DNA of 64,000 bases from Lepturacanthus savala (GCA_030544235.1 CM060484.1:20208031-20272030), one strand, 5' to 3'; shown: positions 1-13,715, numbered from the stretch's first letter. The notes: a model not told the origin generated them from the sequence alone. Numbers and translations: made by a program.

Positions 1-1020
1 AAACAAGCAGAATCTAGTCAAAGCAGCAGCAGGATCATATTTCTCTCAAAGCGAGGTTGTAAATAAGATGGAGAATTCAGCATTCCCTCAGAAATCTGTC
101 ACACTGTCACACAGACCAACACAACTGCAGATGTTATTGATCTGTTTGTTCAGGAACAGTTTCCACAATGCAATGTTTCCCCAAAGGGCTGCGTGCAAAC
201 ATAAATCTCCTTTACCCCTCAACACGAATTTGCATCTGCATACAGATTGACAATTAAAATTATGCAATAAAAGCTAAACCTACTAATTAAAGCATTAAAG
301 TAAAGCTATTAAATAGAGGCAGTTTGGTTTTAAACTAAGATATGGAGGCTTGCTGGTTGCTTACTCAACTGTAATTATACACAAGGAGCTCTGAGAACAC
401 TCTCTGCTCTGAATCAGGTAACATTACAGCCACATCAGGATGATTACATTGGGTTTAAAATCCGGACATATTTGGATTTATACATTTTAATCTGATTCTT
501 CAGGCCAGCAGCATGAAAATACTGATTTATTTGTTTTTTGATTTTTTTTTTTTGCTGCTTCTTTTTTTAACATCTCTCCAGTTGAGGTGATATGAATCTA
601 TAATTCACCTTTTGGTTTTATGATTGTAATCTGAGGCTCATCAGAGACCCACATCATCTTTAGTCATCACCACTGGTCAAATTAAAAAATGTCTGATACA
701 AATGATTTCCCATAACAAACAATAATAATAAAATTGATTTATGGAGTGCCTAATTAAAATATGCTCATGAATATTATATTCCAATTCTGCCAAGTCTTCT
801 CTGCTATAAGATGTTAAATGCTGCAAAATTGTACATGTTGCACCTTTAAATAACCTGATCACTTCAGGAAAAATGTCAAGGACATTTTCCTACTTTCTTT
901 TTTGTTTTTCTTGTTTTTGTGGAATGGACTCTGTATGTTTAAAGTTTAAAGGTTTGATATGTAGATGGGATGAAATCTTAAAACTAACTGGTAGCCAGTG
1001 GAAAGATGCTAAAATAGTTT

Positions 1021-1058
<38 letters not shown>

Positions 1059-2116
1059 ATTTTAAAAATGTAGTATAAAAACGTTTTTTAGGGACTTACA
1101 AAAACGGAAGCTTGTTGAAATAAAAGCATGAATAATGATTTCCAGGTGTAATGTGGATATAACTGGCTTGACCTTTCTATACTTGCTGAGATATGATTGA
1201 AGGAAGAAGCAAAATTGCCTGGAAGTTTAGGCTCAGCAACATCAGCACCAATTAATGGTTTCACCATCATTGAGGGTTTAGCTAAAAAAAACACACAGCC
1301 TCCTATTTTTCTGGCCTCAAGTCATTTTATAACAGAGAATCTCATTAAAATCACAGCTAAAATGCATTTGTGTGTCATCAGCATAAATATGAAAACCGAT
1401 GTGCATTTTTAAAAGATGTCCTGGAGGTGCATAAGAGATGGAAGGCGGAACTCCACATCGCAGCATAAATGTACCAGAGAAGCGGTTCTCACAGTGGGGT
1501 TTGGAAACCCCCAGGGGTCCTTGAGGGGGTTCCAGGGGTTCCCCAGCAAATAGGGGAATAACTTATCTTCACTATAACTCCGTCCATAATTAACACAGCA
1601 ACAGAATGTATCTAACTATTTTGAACATGGCTTTCAAACATTTTTTGGAAGGTTTGAGAACCATTAAGCTACAGGACCCATGTCACCACAACCAACATAT
1701 AATATAAATACTAAAGCTTATATATACGCTTAAGATTACAACTTTACAAAAAAAGAAAATTAAAAAGGACTAAATGTATGCTTGTTTTATAATGTAAAGT
1801 GTATTTTCTTTACAAAGATGAAGTTTGAAGTGGAGCTGTGTTTTGTATGAGCAGAGGCGTCAGATCACAGAAACATGATTTCTGGCGGATTTGAGCAGCT
1901 AACAGCCTAAACACGTAAATGTTCATTTACTGTGCTCGGCTGCTTTTTTGCAAACGTTTCTGTGCTGCTTTGTTCCTTTTCTCCCCATGAGGATGAGCCG
2001 GTGCCAGGCAGTTAAAATAACCTCTTGTCATGTGCTTTGACTTTGGAGGAGAGACGCAGGGGAACCGGTGGGAGGACAGATCAGGCGGATCAAGAGGAAG
2101 ATTTAACTAAACTCAC
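1..2116 (-). other. sv2c: sv2c intron after the second coding exon (incomplete)
   Basis: Intronic sequence running off the left edge. It holds a TAA microsatellite (1023-1056) and a decayed repeat (about 1478-1665) resembling the teleost 'ggttctcaaactggggtcc' element. No further sv2c exon is recognisable. All open frames here are short and lack family resemblance. Confidence 0.7.
1023..1056. repeat. (TAA)n microsatellite
   Basis: About 11 perfect trinucleotide units. Confidence 0.9.
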
Positions 2117-2297
2117 CCAAAGCCAGACACCATGCGGCAGAGCAGGAACATGTTGTAGCCCTGGACGAACGAGGACAGGAAAGCGAAGAAGCCGTTGACG
2201 GACATGGATATGAGCAGGCACTGTCTCCTCCCCACCCGGTCCGACAGGCCCCCCCAGAAAAATGCCCCGAACATCATCCCCAGGTACACAACGCTTC
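2117..2297 (-). CDS. sv2c: Synaptic vesicle glycoprotein 2C, second coding exon (residues 202-262, partial)
   Basis: The exon is 181 bp and continues the reading frame of 14786-14183: acceptor CCAG before 2297, phase 1 in, phase 2 out, donor GTGAGT starting at 2116. It encodes membrane helix 2 (about 204-218), the cytosolic loop GGLSDRVGRRQ with the major-facilitator signature residues D221, R222, G224, R225 and R226, helix 3 (about 229-248) and the start of helix 4 (MFLLCRMVSGF). The stretch ISMSVNGFFAFLSSFVQGY nearly matches remembered human SV2C; SV2A and SV2B differ at the VNGFF position. The remaining exons, including the large luminal domain between helices 7 and 8, lie to the left of base 1. 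No stops or frameshifts are seen, so the gene looks functional as far as it is visible. Confidence 0.94.
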
Positions 2298-3194
2298 CTG
2301 GAGACAGGGACACAAAGCTCAGTATTAAAACACATCATTTAAAAGAGACAATTAGTTATTCACATGTGTTTACAACATTAAAATCCCTCTGCAGCAAATC
2401 TGACTTGCTGTACATTTAATGCCTGGTTGATGCTGGATTGTACAGCCAATGCTGACATAAAATCAGTTTAAAACAATCAAATGAAGAAACCATCACATTT
2501 ATGCTGGAGTCATTCTGGACTTATGCTGGACTTATTCATCACGAGGCTTCTTATGGTATAATTACATTTAATTTTCATCTCACTTAATTTTGTTTTTGAA
2601 ACAAGATTTCAGTAACAAACTTTTCTTAAAAAAATAGGCGAATAAGTAGAATGTCTATTCTATAGTCATTTATCATTTGGTCATCTGTGTTACCTGAAAG
2701 TTTGTTTTACACATTGTGGAACCATCTTGTGTTTAATGAATATCTACACATCCTGAAAAATAAATCCAATATAATTTCCAACAAAATAAAATCAAAGCTA
2801 AAAGATAAACAAGGAAACAGTTGAAGTCTTTAAATATTAACTTTATGAAAGAATATTAAGGTCAGGCAAGGAAAAAATAGGAGGAATATTTTCTTTTTGC
2901 ATTTTGAGAATACAATTTAAATTCTGAGAATACACTTGGAATAAAGTCTCCTGTCATGTATCAGGGTGACTGTCAGCTGCTTGTGTTAAGGATCAATCAG
3001 ATGATCAATTGTCATCTTGTCTTATTGTGATAAAACATATCCGCTTACATGCAGCTGTAACCATGGAAACTATTGCATCCGTCTGTTACAGCTAAATCAA
3101 ACTATGAATTATGTATCTGTGTAGAAGAAAATGTTATTTTGAAAGATTTAAATGTGAATTTAAAATGATCATATTCCTACATAATAACGTTATG

Positions 3195-3555
3195 CAATGA
3201 TTGTTTGATTAGTTGCCAATAATTACAATAAATTCCAACTATTTTGATAATAGATTAATTGAGCTGACTAATTTTTTAGTAAAAATTTTTTAAGGAAAAT
3301 GTCCAAATTGTCTGGTTTCAGTTTCTCAAATCCAATTATTTTCTGGTTTCTTTAGTTTTCCATAACAGTAAACTGATGATCTTTGGGTTGTGGACCGTTG
3401 GTCTGAAAAAAAAAAAAACATTTTAGGTTGAATCTTCAGCTTTGGGAGGTGGTGATTGACATTTTACACCATTTTATGAACCGAATAACTAAGTGATTTA
3501 TTGTTTCAATAATCAAAAGATTGAGTATTAAAATAGTCGTTAGTTGCAGCTCTAG
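3195..3555 (-). mobile_element. Non-autonomous DNA-transposon-like repeat (GAGCTGCAACTAA family), copy 1
   Basis: Defined here by CCAACAGTCCACAACCCAAA, GATCATCAGTTTACTATTAT, AACCAGAAAATAATCAGATT and TIR-like ends with TTGCAGCTCT. This copy reads on minus (plus: TCTGGTTTCTTTAG, TGATCTTTGGGTTGTGGACC, ending GTTAGTTGCAGCTCT). Nine copies or parts occur in the window. It is a familiar percomorph MITE; assignment to hAT is from memory and tentative. Confidence 0.75.
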
Positions 3556-5080
3556 TATATATTATACATTAATAGAAGACGCTAACACCATATAATCTGT
3601 GACACTGTTTGATTGATGATATCTGTCATATTGCAGATCTTGGACTCACATAAACCTGAAGAATTAAGAGATTCTTCATGCATCAGTGCAGTAGCAGAAC
3701 TCAGAATGAACTATTTTCTACACCGAGAGGTCACATAAAGTGAGTCTGTATAATGGGATGGATAAGTCGAACCTGGCTCGGAGCAATTCAACACAACACT
3801 GTTGATCAGCCTGTCTGTGTTTGGACTGCACTGAACTGCATTATATTATTAATCAGTATCACAGCGCCACAGGATCTGATCTGATCTGAGTTTGGTGCCA
3901 AGTTACGTGATAAAACTTGAGTGTAGAACGTTGAACAGGTGCCGTCATGTTGTGTTGGCATCGTTGGCTGACAGATTTCTGCTGAAGTGAACGTGGGGGG
4001 AAACGGAGCAGTCGTTGACCCTCGCTGCCTGACTTTTACAGTCCAGGCATCTGTCTCTTCCTGCGTCGGCTAGGTCATTTCTCTTCCTGTCCTCCGCCAG
4101 CATGCAGCATAAAGAAGGGACGTCGGTGGAGAGAGGAGAGGGGGGGGCGGGCGGGGCTGGTGGGGGAGGGTTGTCAGGCCTGTAAATAATCCACTCTACA
4201 TGCTAATAAAAATGCTAATGTATTTGGAGGTGGGGGGGGACGTGATTGTTTGAGGAGTCTGCGGCAGAAAGAACGCCGACGGAGCAGAGGAAGCCTTCTC
4301 TTTTCTCCCCTCTCCTCCCCTCACTGTGTTTGAGGTGATGGGACAGATACGCTGGAAGTAAAGGGCCTTATCAAGCTGCGCAGACATGATGCTGAGAGCC
4401 GGTGATTCATTACAGGTGACAGCCGCTGGGTCTATCTATGCACTGCTGCTGCTGGGGGGTGGAGGGAGGGAGAGGCTCTCCTGTACGCAGCAGGACGGGG
4501 AGAGCAAAGCTGCACAAATATCAAAGCGAATATCAAAAAAAACGCTGCGTTCCGCACAGGGCCGAGACGCCGTCTGATCGCTGTAGCTACACATAAACAA
4601 TGCGGTTGAACGCATGTAGATACTGTATCTGCTAACGCCAGCTCATTTGTTTTATGGCTCTGCTCATGCTGGGTTTGCAATAAAGGGGGAGGAGGTGGTA
4701 GAGGAGGAGGGGGCAGTGATAGGGCGTCCGAGACGTGGTGCGATTCCTCCTCAGATAGCGTTTGTGATATATCCTACAGGGTTCAAACTCAGGTCACGGC
4801 TGAAAAAACCTCCACCCGCCTCATGCCTGCGGCGCTCTTATGTAAATGGGTGGAGGGTCGGTTAAGAAAATAGATGTGTTTAAGTAGCTATCTACTGAAT
4901 GTCTAAGTTCTAAACCTGCGATCAATCTCAAACTCATTATGCAATAGTATTACGTTTGATCCAAAAACTGTTTCACATTTACTGTGTCTCGTCTTACAAC
5001 TTATTTTACAGTTTTTTTGACTGTGCTGATATATCTTAAAACTTCTAAAACCTACCTTCTGCACCTCATTCTAGAACCGA

Positions 5081-5690
5081 GTGTTCTCGGTTGCTCCTTT
5101 TATACCTCATCATTTTATCATGTATAATTTACTAAATTGGCCCAGAATAAGAAGGCACAATCACTGGTTACAGTTTATTTTTCTACATTGCAGCTATCCT
5201 GCTTATTTACAACATTACATATTCCTCAATATATCAATTAAGGCATCTTCTCAATACTTCTTCTTTCCTCCAGTGAACAAAACAAATGGTAAAAGATTAT
5301 TCATGTATAAAGCTCCGTCAGATTGGAATAATCTTCCTTTAAACATTTGTTCTTTGACTTCTTTTCTTAGGCTTAAATGTGCTTTGTCTTCTTACTTTGA
5401 GTTAAAGTGCACATGTTTCTGATGATGTTTTATCAACATGATTTATAGCACATTATAATTTCAATTTGTAATTCTCAGCTTTGCAAGGCTTATCCTTCTA
5501 CCGTCATGGTCATTTTGCCATAGAGATGTGCTCATTTTGTACTTTGTTTTTCGTTGTTTTCATTGTTCTATGTCTGTAGATTATTTATTGTGTTTGTTTA
5601 AGCTCATTTAGCATCTCCTTGAAAAGGAGCGGATTCTTCACAAGGGCTTTATCCTACTCATGAAAAAATGTTTGAATGAATGAAAGGTTC
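5081..5690 (+). mobile_element. Non-LTR retrotransposon 3' fragment (L2/CR1-like), decayed
   Basis: An open stretch to 5422 ends with a motif typical of the C-terminus of fish LINE reverse-transcriptase proteins: GKRLFMYKAPSDWNNLPLNI, then SLTSFLRLKCALSSYF. The WNNLP and terminal basic/hydrophobic pattern are the diagnostic parts. It is followed by a 3'UTR with a small stem-loop (TCTCCTTGAAAAGGAG, about 5609) and a TGAATGAATGAAAG tail, as in L2-type elements. The catalytic RT core (YADD) and endonuclease are absent, so this is a 5'-truncated dead copy. It lies in sense with plus, antisense to sv2c. The clade assignment is tentative. Confidence 0.65.
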
Positions 5691-6433
5691 TATTAAAAAA
5701 GTAAAAATGTTGAGATTTTCAGTATAAGGTCGAAATGTGGAGGCTTCATGTAGCTGCCTCTCCAAAGACACCTTGTGTAGATGAATTACTAACAGTTAAC
5801 AGTGTTGTTTGGTTGAGATTTTTTTTTCTCTTTTAGCACATTAAAACAGTAAATGATAATATGAATCAGGACTTTAAAGAGATGGCGGCGAAAATGTTGT
5901 CTGTTCAGATGCAGAAACCTCACAAACTTGATAGAGTAGCCTCGTTTGTTCAAACCGAAATAGCAGGAATGGACAGATGTGATTGGTTTCCATGGCAACA
6001 CCTGTGTGCAACACAGAGAGGATTGTATCGCAATGAGACAATTGATCAAGTTGATTGATCCTGAACAGTCAGTCGCTCTCCAGGGATGTAACGTTACACA
6101 CTGAGGCCACTTCATTCTCCACGGTTCAATTGTTGCTGTAGATGAGTCATTTAACAGCTTGAGTGATATCAGACAACCCTTATTTCTAAGCTAGAAAGTG
6201 TAAGATGTAAATCTTTTAAAAAAAATGACCAACACAGACAGATTCTTATGACAGATTCTCAGCCTGAGTAAAGTTGTTGTGAGTCCAGCTGTAACCTTTG
6301 AGCTTCAGCTCCCAGCAGACACTGTCTACTTTCTTTTTACTGGAACACTGCTGCTTTCTCTGCATCCACAGGGATTAGTTCAGCTAAGTTGTATCCATGC
6401 ATGCTGCTATTTTAATATATAAAAAAGCATCTT

Positions 6434-6470
6434 AGAGAATTACACTTAATACTTAATCATAAAAGCTTAG

Positions 6471-6521
<51 letters not shown>

Positions 6522-6553
6522 CAATTAGCTTATACGATTAAGTGTAATTCTCT
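6434..6553. repeat. AT array flanked by 17-bp perfect inverted arms
   Basis: AGAGAATTACACTTAAT (6434-6450) is reverse-complemented at 6537-6553 around an (AT)n run at 6474-6520. Weaker pairing continues inward (AAAAGCTTA against TAGCTTAT). The left arm has a 7-bp duplication ACTTAAT. Confidence 0.85.
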
Positions 6554-7149
6554 CCTGAGGCCTTTTTTCTCTCCTCAGTTGTGCAGCGTCTTAGATGAGA
6601 GGAGAAACAGAAGAAGCAGGAGAATCAGGCGCTAATTTCCTCAGTGGGAACATTGAGGACATCATGTCGGAGCTGCAGGATTTCAGCAGACGAGGGGATT
6701 CCCAGCGGAGCTGCAGTGATTGACAGGCGTTAGGGAACGAGACGCGAGGTAAACAGACCCCCGGATCCACAGAAACATCCCTCTGATATTAATTACATCA
6801 ACAACAAACAAATCAGCAGGTGTTCGCTCTAAATACTTCAGCTTCTGTCTCAGCTGAATTCATGTACTTGAGCTTATGGTTAGAACAAGTTATTATAAGT
6901 AATAGTCACCTGATCCATGCACAATGTACACATATAGAGCTACATCCTGTCTAAAATTGATATATTGTGCTTTTCTCTCATTTTTATATTGTTACAATGT
7001 CAAATGTTTATATTAAACATAGTCAAAGGTCCAAAAGTTGAGGTAGAAATGTTCTGTGCAAGTTAAAAAACAGAAGTTCAATGTTTCGCCATAGAAACTT
7101 CCCTCTGCCTCCACATCAAACTGAATTTTGATTATTCCTTCATACTCGT

Positions 7150-7372
7150 GATGCAACGCCCTGACGCTGACCAATCAGAATGGAGCAAGCTCATCTGAAG
7201 GAAGCATTTAAAGAGACAGGAGCTAGAACAGCCTTTTTCAGATAGAGGCTGAGCTGAGGAGCTGCTGGAAGGGTCAGTATGAGATAAATAAAGAGTTTTT
7301 AAATCATGCAAAGATATTCCAGTAGAAGAAAAGTATTGAAATGTGCCGTGTTATGTTCCCTTTAAATTCATT
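7150..7372 (-). repeat. Dispersed teleost repeat (GATTGGTC / CTCCTGTCTCTTTAA type)
   Basis: Plus reads GACCAATCAGAATGGAGCAA, TTAAAGAGACAGGAGCTAGA and CAGCTCCTCAGCTCAGCCTC-like content (as reverse complement). It ends near TTATGTTCCCTTTAA. It matches in reverse a percomorph element known to me by 'ctcctgtctctttaaggcccc'. The copy at 31796-32000 is the same family. Confidence 0.5.
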
Positions 7373-10300
7373 AGAGAAAAACTGTTGTTTTCCTTATCGG
7401 TTCAGGACCAGAAGGTTTGTTTTCAGCATGACAATGACAGCAAAACAATTACATTGGAAACAACCGGTCATCTGATTTGACAAAAACATATTGTAACCAT
7501 GACAACAGGTCCACTAATCTCAACTAAATCATTACTTTAATGAAAATTGTTCCCTGAGTCGTGTTTGTGCCTGAACCTGATCAGAATTTTGACTCTTTTC
7601 CATCATTCATGACACAATGTTTGATGATATTTTTCATTCATTTCATTATCAGTCACCGTCCTAATGAAGGTTATGCAAATGGTTTTGTTCAACAGATCCT
7701 TCCCAGAACATGATGCTGGTTTGACTTCAGAAAAACTGTTTGAACATTGAGTGAATGTCAAGGGGAAATATTCAATTAAACTCCCTTAAACTTTAAACTG
7801 ACTTTCCTACAATGTTCTTTAAATGTCAGGAAAAACTTGCCATTTTAACATCAAACAGCTAACACATGTTTCCATAACATTTTAGGATGTATGTTTTTCT
7901 ACCTGGTTTCACTATGCTACAGCTGCAGCAGCTCCAGCTTCACAATTCTACTGATCATCGTCAAACAGTAGCTTTGGTGCAGGAAAACACCTGCAGACAA
8001 ACCTCCGCCGTATGTGGCGAGAGAGCGAAGGAGAGAAGGAGGGAGGGATAGAGGGATGGAGGGATGGAGGCGTCGATAGGCGGTGTATGAAAGCAGCCTC
8101 TCCCTCCTCTCTTTGTCTTTCTCTGGGGAGCTACGTGAGCCAGTCTACCATGGCTAAACTGCAGTGAAGCACAATGCTGCAGAGATTAACTCCAGCTCAT
8201 ATCTTCACATCGGCTGCGCGGCACAGAGACACAGAGACGGTGTAAGAGAGGGATTACAGCAGAGGGAGGGAGAGGACGGAAAACTGGAACATCCCAAATC
8301 TGGATCTCACCTTTTAGTTAAAGACAACGCTGTCTGCAGGGAGAGAAGCACGAATAACACATGAAAATATATGAATGGAAACATTACGAATCAAATCTGA
8401 ATTCGGTTCCTCCACAGTTCTGCAATTATGAAGCTGCTGGTGCATTTTTCTATTACACCAATTAAATATGTACATTTAGAGTAAACCATTTATAATTTAC
8501 AATATGGTGATTATATTATATTAAGAAAACTACAACTTAAAACAATAATAAATACATTACCCGTGCCAAATTTAAATATTGTGGTTTACTCTGGCACTAT
8601 TAGATAAATCTATACAAAGCTGTTTCTTATTAAAAGGTATATTTAATTTTCTGCTTTGCATTTTTCTTGAACATATTGTAAATTATGACTGTTCTAAAAT
8701 ATCTAAAATATCCACATATTTCTCCAAAGAGACATCTGTAATACCGATGACAGAACATCTCAAACTGCAAAAAAAGTCAATTATAATAATATTTTCACCT
8801 TCTATTATGAATGTTTGATACATTGTAGTATTGTATTTATAAAACTGTAAAACTCCTCCAACCGAAAAAATTTCATTTAAAATCCAGAAGCCAGAAACTT
8901 TTTGTGTGAGTAATTCCTATAGATCTGACTAGGCCCCAATATTTATTCCGTTGTATCCATATATTACAAAAGATTGATAAATATAGATATAAAAAGATCA
9001 ATGCTATAAACACCTAAACGTTTCTGCTCTGGTGCTGACCTTATTATTATCAGACATTCAATTTCCTCAAAAAATTAATTGATTCAGTTGCACATGGCTG
9101 GACAACAACAACTCGTCTGCTACTCTGTCTACTATAGAGAATAGTAAAGAGTCAGGATGGATGTTTTTGAGGTTTAATTATTTAATTCAGCTGATTTGTT
9201 CCTGGAACATTTATTCAGGAGGAAAACACCCAACATGAATGAATTATGCGTTCATTATATTTGTCCTAGTGAACCTTTTAACACTCATTCAATCATTCAC
9301 TGAGCGTAATTCAAGCTGAAGTTTGTGCAGTAACTAAATTTGACTTTTCTCTATTCTATTATTTCTCACTCTAGTTTTGAGTCTGCAGCCACTTCAGCCG
9401 GTTCACTCACTGACCACATCACAGGAAACTATAGTAAAAACACCATCAGTTTCACGATTTCTTTCTCTGTAGGAGTGCGCTTACACACACATCCTTCATT
9501 TTTATTATATGAGTTGGTAAAATGAGTCATTCTTTCTATTCTCTCTCCTGTCTCCCACTGAACGATGAGTCACGATGTGGATACGGGTGAAATCTGGGAG
9601 AATAATAAACCATCCTGCTCCCGACAAACAACGTTAGCGCTTGTGCGGCTTTTAAACCAAACACAATCATTCTGTAGAACAGACACAGAAAAAGCAGGTT
9701 GTTTTCTTTTGAACTTGGCATTGGACTGATAAGTGACTAATGCTTTTATTTAACGCTGAACGTGGAGCATATGGAGAAAAATCACCAGCGCTGTGCAGCT
9801 ATTTCTTGCAGTTATTAGTGAGAGAAATAATAAAACTACATATTCTTCAACCATAAAAAAGTGGGAGAAATCTGCTTTGATCAGGTTCGCTGGTCATGCT
9901 CTCACATCATGACATGAAACTTTCTCAGTTGAAAACATGATTATCCAAAGAACCGCTGGGGTGCTAATGATTAGCTAATCAATATTCTATATGATTCTTG
10001 AATTTGATATGACCCCATAAACCATGTTTTGCCTTAACTTATTGTTCTAAATGTTGATTGCAGTGTGTGAATAATGACACCATCAGCATTTAGATTGGTT
10101 CCCTTAAGCTTTACTTTCACTATGGCTTTATTTTCACATTTTCCCAGAGATTTAGTTTACAGAACATTATATTAGACCAGGGGTGTCAATAAGCTATTTC
10201 TTCATAGTGAGAATCTAAGGATCAAAGGATAAAATATTGATAAGTTTGTTTTGTAAATGGTTTGTAAGGCAGGAGATAACTTCACCTTCTGCTTAAAATA

Positions 10301-10826
10301 CTAAATATTGTTCAGTGAGTAAATGTTTTGAATGGGAGTGAATGAACATGGAATAACTGAGACATTATATTGTTAAAACTGTTATGTTATCTCTCCTATT
10401 TTATTAATTTAAGGTTAATTAATCGTATAAATATATACATATTTTATTACATAAAAAGGAGGAAATATATGTTTATTTTTACTGACCCAGCCCATAAAAT
10501 TAATTGAATATAAAACACCTGGATTAGATGATTAACTTAATCCTGATATGGTGTGTTTTTTTAGCATCATTACAGTTAACGCTTAGGTTCTGGTTCTGGT
10601 TCAGTGTGGAGATAACTGGTCGGGGTCTGGTTAAGGTAAAGGGGGACATATTGACAGGGGAAACAGATTTTGACACAACACCTGTTCTAGTTGTTGTTAC
10701 GACAGCAGCACAAACGATTACTTGGAAACGAAAGGTCGAACTTCAATATATGTTTTTACTTCGCTCTGCTGCATTCTTTAAAAACAACTAAACAGTGGCA
10801 TCAGTGACAAAATGACATTAGTAGGC

Positions 10827-11275
10827 CCGGGCGATAAAACAATATTTAGCTGATATATCGTCATTATCCACGATCAATACAGTAAGAAAATAATTTGATA
10901 TAATATTGATAGATTCACTCAGGGTTTATGTAAAAAATGGTTTATGTAAAACCAATGCTGCTCCTTATTGGCTCATAAACATCCTGTTTCCATTGATAAT
11001 GGATCAATCATTGAATCAAAACAAACAGTCATTTAACAGACAAACCACAAATCAACTTTAATATAAAGTGATGACATTTATCCTTTTTTCTCCTGGTTCT
11101 TATTACAAACAGATAATTAAAAATGATCAATAATCATTGTTATCCACTGATATGAGATATTTTATATCAATACATCTTCTAAATAGATCACCTGCTTCTA
11201 CATTTACATATTAAAAATAGGTCATAAAGCGTAAAATGGCCCTAAAATATTTAACATAAATATATTTGTATTGGT
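10827..11275 (+). repeat. Dispersed AT-rich repeat (GGGCGATAAAACAATATTTA family), copy 1
   Basis: Contains ATGCTGCTCCTTATTGGCTC, CACAAATCAACTTTAATATA and GATATTTTATATCAATACAT, shared with 12740-13715, 15448-15718 and, reversed, 34150-34461. It resembles the teleost 'gggcgatatgg' elements; the class is not known to me. A very long AT array follows directly. Confidence 0.6.
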
Positions 11276-11281
11276 TTTATT

Positions 11282-11413
<132 letters not shown>

Positions 11414-12739
11414 CCATCTCTAGTCTCTAAAGTTAATGTGTAGTGAATCAACAGTGTTGTCTGGTATCATGCAGAGATCTGTGTCGCCCAACACGCCTCC
11501 TACTCATGTACCAACACCTGGTGCCATGACAACGCGCAGGCGGCTGCTAAAGCTGTAAGAACCGAGTAAAAAAAAAAAAACACAAACTACCACTACTCTC
11601 TGCACCACCCTGCACTTCACGAAAATCACACATCATTATCAGGTTGTAAGAGTGAAAACTGTACCAGTTCATATACTCGATGGGTTTTATTTCCCTGACT
11701 GCAGGGACTTTCGCTTCGATTCGTGACTTTCACGAGCAGATGAATTCAAAAAGGCACACTGCACCTTTCCAAAACTTTACTGTGTGAGTGACACCGACTG
11801 TGTGATTCACTGTTTATGGAAATGAGCCAAGAAAACGGCTGAAGTGAAGCTTCAAGCTCTTACTCAGGAGATCGATGCAGCAGCCGACTCTAACCTGCTT
11901 CTTCTGTCCATGGCTGAGCACAGACACCTCCGTTCTCCATCATATTGGGTTTGGTTGTCAATGCTCTCTAATCCAATTAAGACCTTTCCTGTAAAAGCCT
12001 TTTAGGTCGGATGATTTGTTGCTCGGTTTCAAACATTTTTCTCGTTGTAATTAAATATTGACATCCAGGAAAAAAAGAAACAATCAAAGATCAAGATTGC
12101 CAAAAAAAAGAAGCCCAAAACAAATAGAAACATTCTTAGAGTTAAATCGTCATAAAATCCTCTCATCTGCTTCATCTGGACATAAAAACAGTAACACAGC
12201 TGCCATCACTTGTTGTTACAGTAGCAGCTTTCAGTCGATCAGTCAACCACTGTGATCTAATCAGCTACTAAATGAATGGATTTACATAAAATGTTATACA
12301 CATAATATAAATCCAAATCACTCTGACGATCCCCTGACTGGTGCAATAGTGTTAATTTGACTCATACTTTGGTTTATACTGTATAAGTGGGGACTAGTTA
12401 ATATTAAAAAAAATAAACAATAGTTTGTCCCATTATAGTCGGATTTTGTCACACAAAACAATGTTTAACCATGGTGTTGAGCTGTTTTATGCTGTGACAA
12501 ACTATCCTGCACAGACACACAGGTGTTTTTTTCCGTCTTCAGGTTGCAGGTGGGCGGAGCTATGTTGGAATTTTATGAGATCATAACATTTTCATGAACC
12601 AATAAGAATTACAACTCTCTACTCCCTAAAGCTCAAGTCCAGTCTGTTCACACACACAAAGTCCTCAGAGAATCTCATCAAGTGGGTTTAAATTTCGACT
12701 TAACTACGTAACACTACAAAGGTTATTCAACCTTTGTTG

Positions 12740-13715
12740 TATGTCTGGGTAATAAACCGTATCAGTATATATCCCCAATATCCACATCATCAATAAAATA
12801 AGACAATAGTTTAATATAATATCAATAGTTTCACTCAAGCTTTGCAAGAAAAGTGCTGCTCCACATTCTCATTATTAAAATAAATAATTCAAATGATCAA
12901 TAATCATCATTATTCCCTCATATGAAATATTTTATATCAATATGTGTTCTAGCTACACTATTGTTAAAAAAAAAGGTCAGGGTCACTTAGAAATTTCTAT
13001 TTTTGAAAGAAAAGCACTGTTGTTTCCAATGAAGATAACTTTTAAATAATCAGAAATACACTCTATTCATTGCTAATGTGGTAAATGACTATTCTAGCTG
13101 CAAATGTCTGGTTTTTGGTGCAATATCTACATAGGTGTATAGAGGCCCATTTCCAGCAACTATCACTCCAGTGTTCTAATGGAACAATGTGTTTGCTCAT
13201 TGCATCAGAAGGCTAACTGATGATTAGAAAACCCTTGTGCAATCATGTTAGCACAGCTGAAAACAGTTTAGCTGCTTAGAGAAGCTATAAAACTGAAAGC
13301 AAAGTTTGAGGGAAAAAAATATTATTTCAAATACAAATCATTATTTCATTTTACAACTCACGATGGTAAGTAAAAGTGTGTCTTTTCATGGAAAACACAA
13401 AATTGTCTGAGTGATCCCAGACTTTTAAATGGTAGTGTATATCACTAGTGCATAAAATGCCCTTCAATATTTAAAACAAAATCATCAATAATCATCAGTA
13501 TTGACACCTAATCTGTCAACAGTAAACATTATGACAATTGTGGTTATATTTTTTTTAAGAACTCGAAGAAAAGTGTTTTCCTGTTGGAATAATGCACCTT
13601 TAGTCATGTTCGTTCAAAAATTGTCAAACTAATTTGCAGCATCATCTGCTTCAAACAAATTCAAACACATTCAAACATCATATCAATATCATAAGCAGCT
13701 GATTCAGGAAATAGT
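12740..13715 (+). repeat. Dispersed AT-rich repeat, copy 2, split by a MITE
   Basis: Left part (GTGCTGCTCCACATTCTC, GAAATATTTTATATCAATAT) stops at 12955 and the right part (TATCACTAGTGCATAAAATG, GCATCATCTGCTTCAAACAA) resumes at 13438. Together they match copies at 10827 and 15448 in order. Confidence 0.65.
12956..13437 (+). mobile_element. Tc1/mariner-type MITE nested in an older repeat
   Basis: Same family as 36504-36852. It has GGTCACTTAGAAATTTC near the left end and GTGATCCCAGACTTTTAAAT then GGTAGTG at the right end, with TA on both sides (12954-12955, 13438-13439). The left terminus is damaged by an A-rich replacement. No transposase is encoded. It splits the AT-rich repeat 12740-13715, and the uninterrupted form occurs at 15448-15465. 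Confidence 0.88.

Noticed and set aside
5789..6115. 108-residue minus-strand open frame and 65-residue plus-strand frame at 5861-6058
   Set aside because: No similarity recognised; the region shares a short dispersed repeat with 62010-62057, so it is probably decayed repeat sequence.
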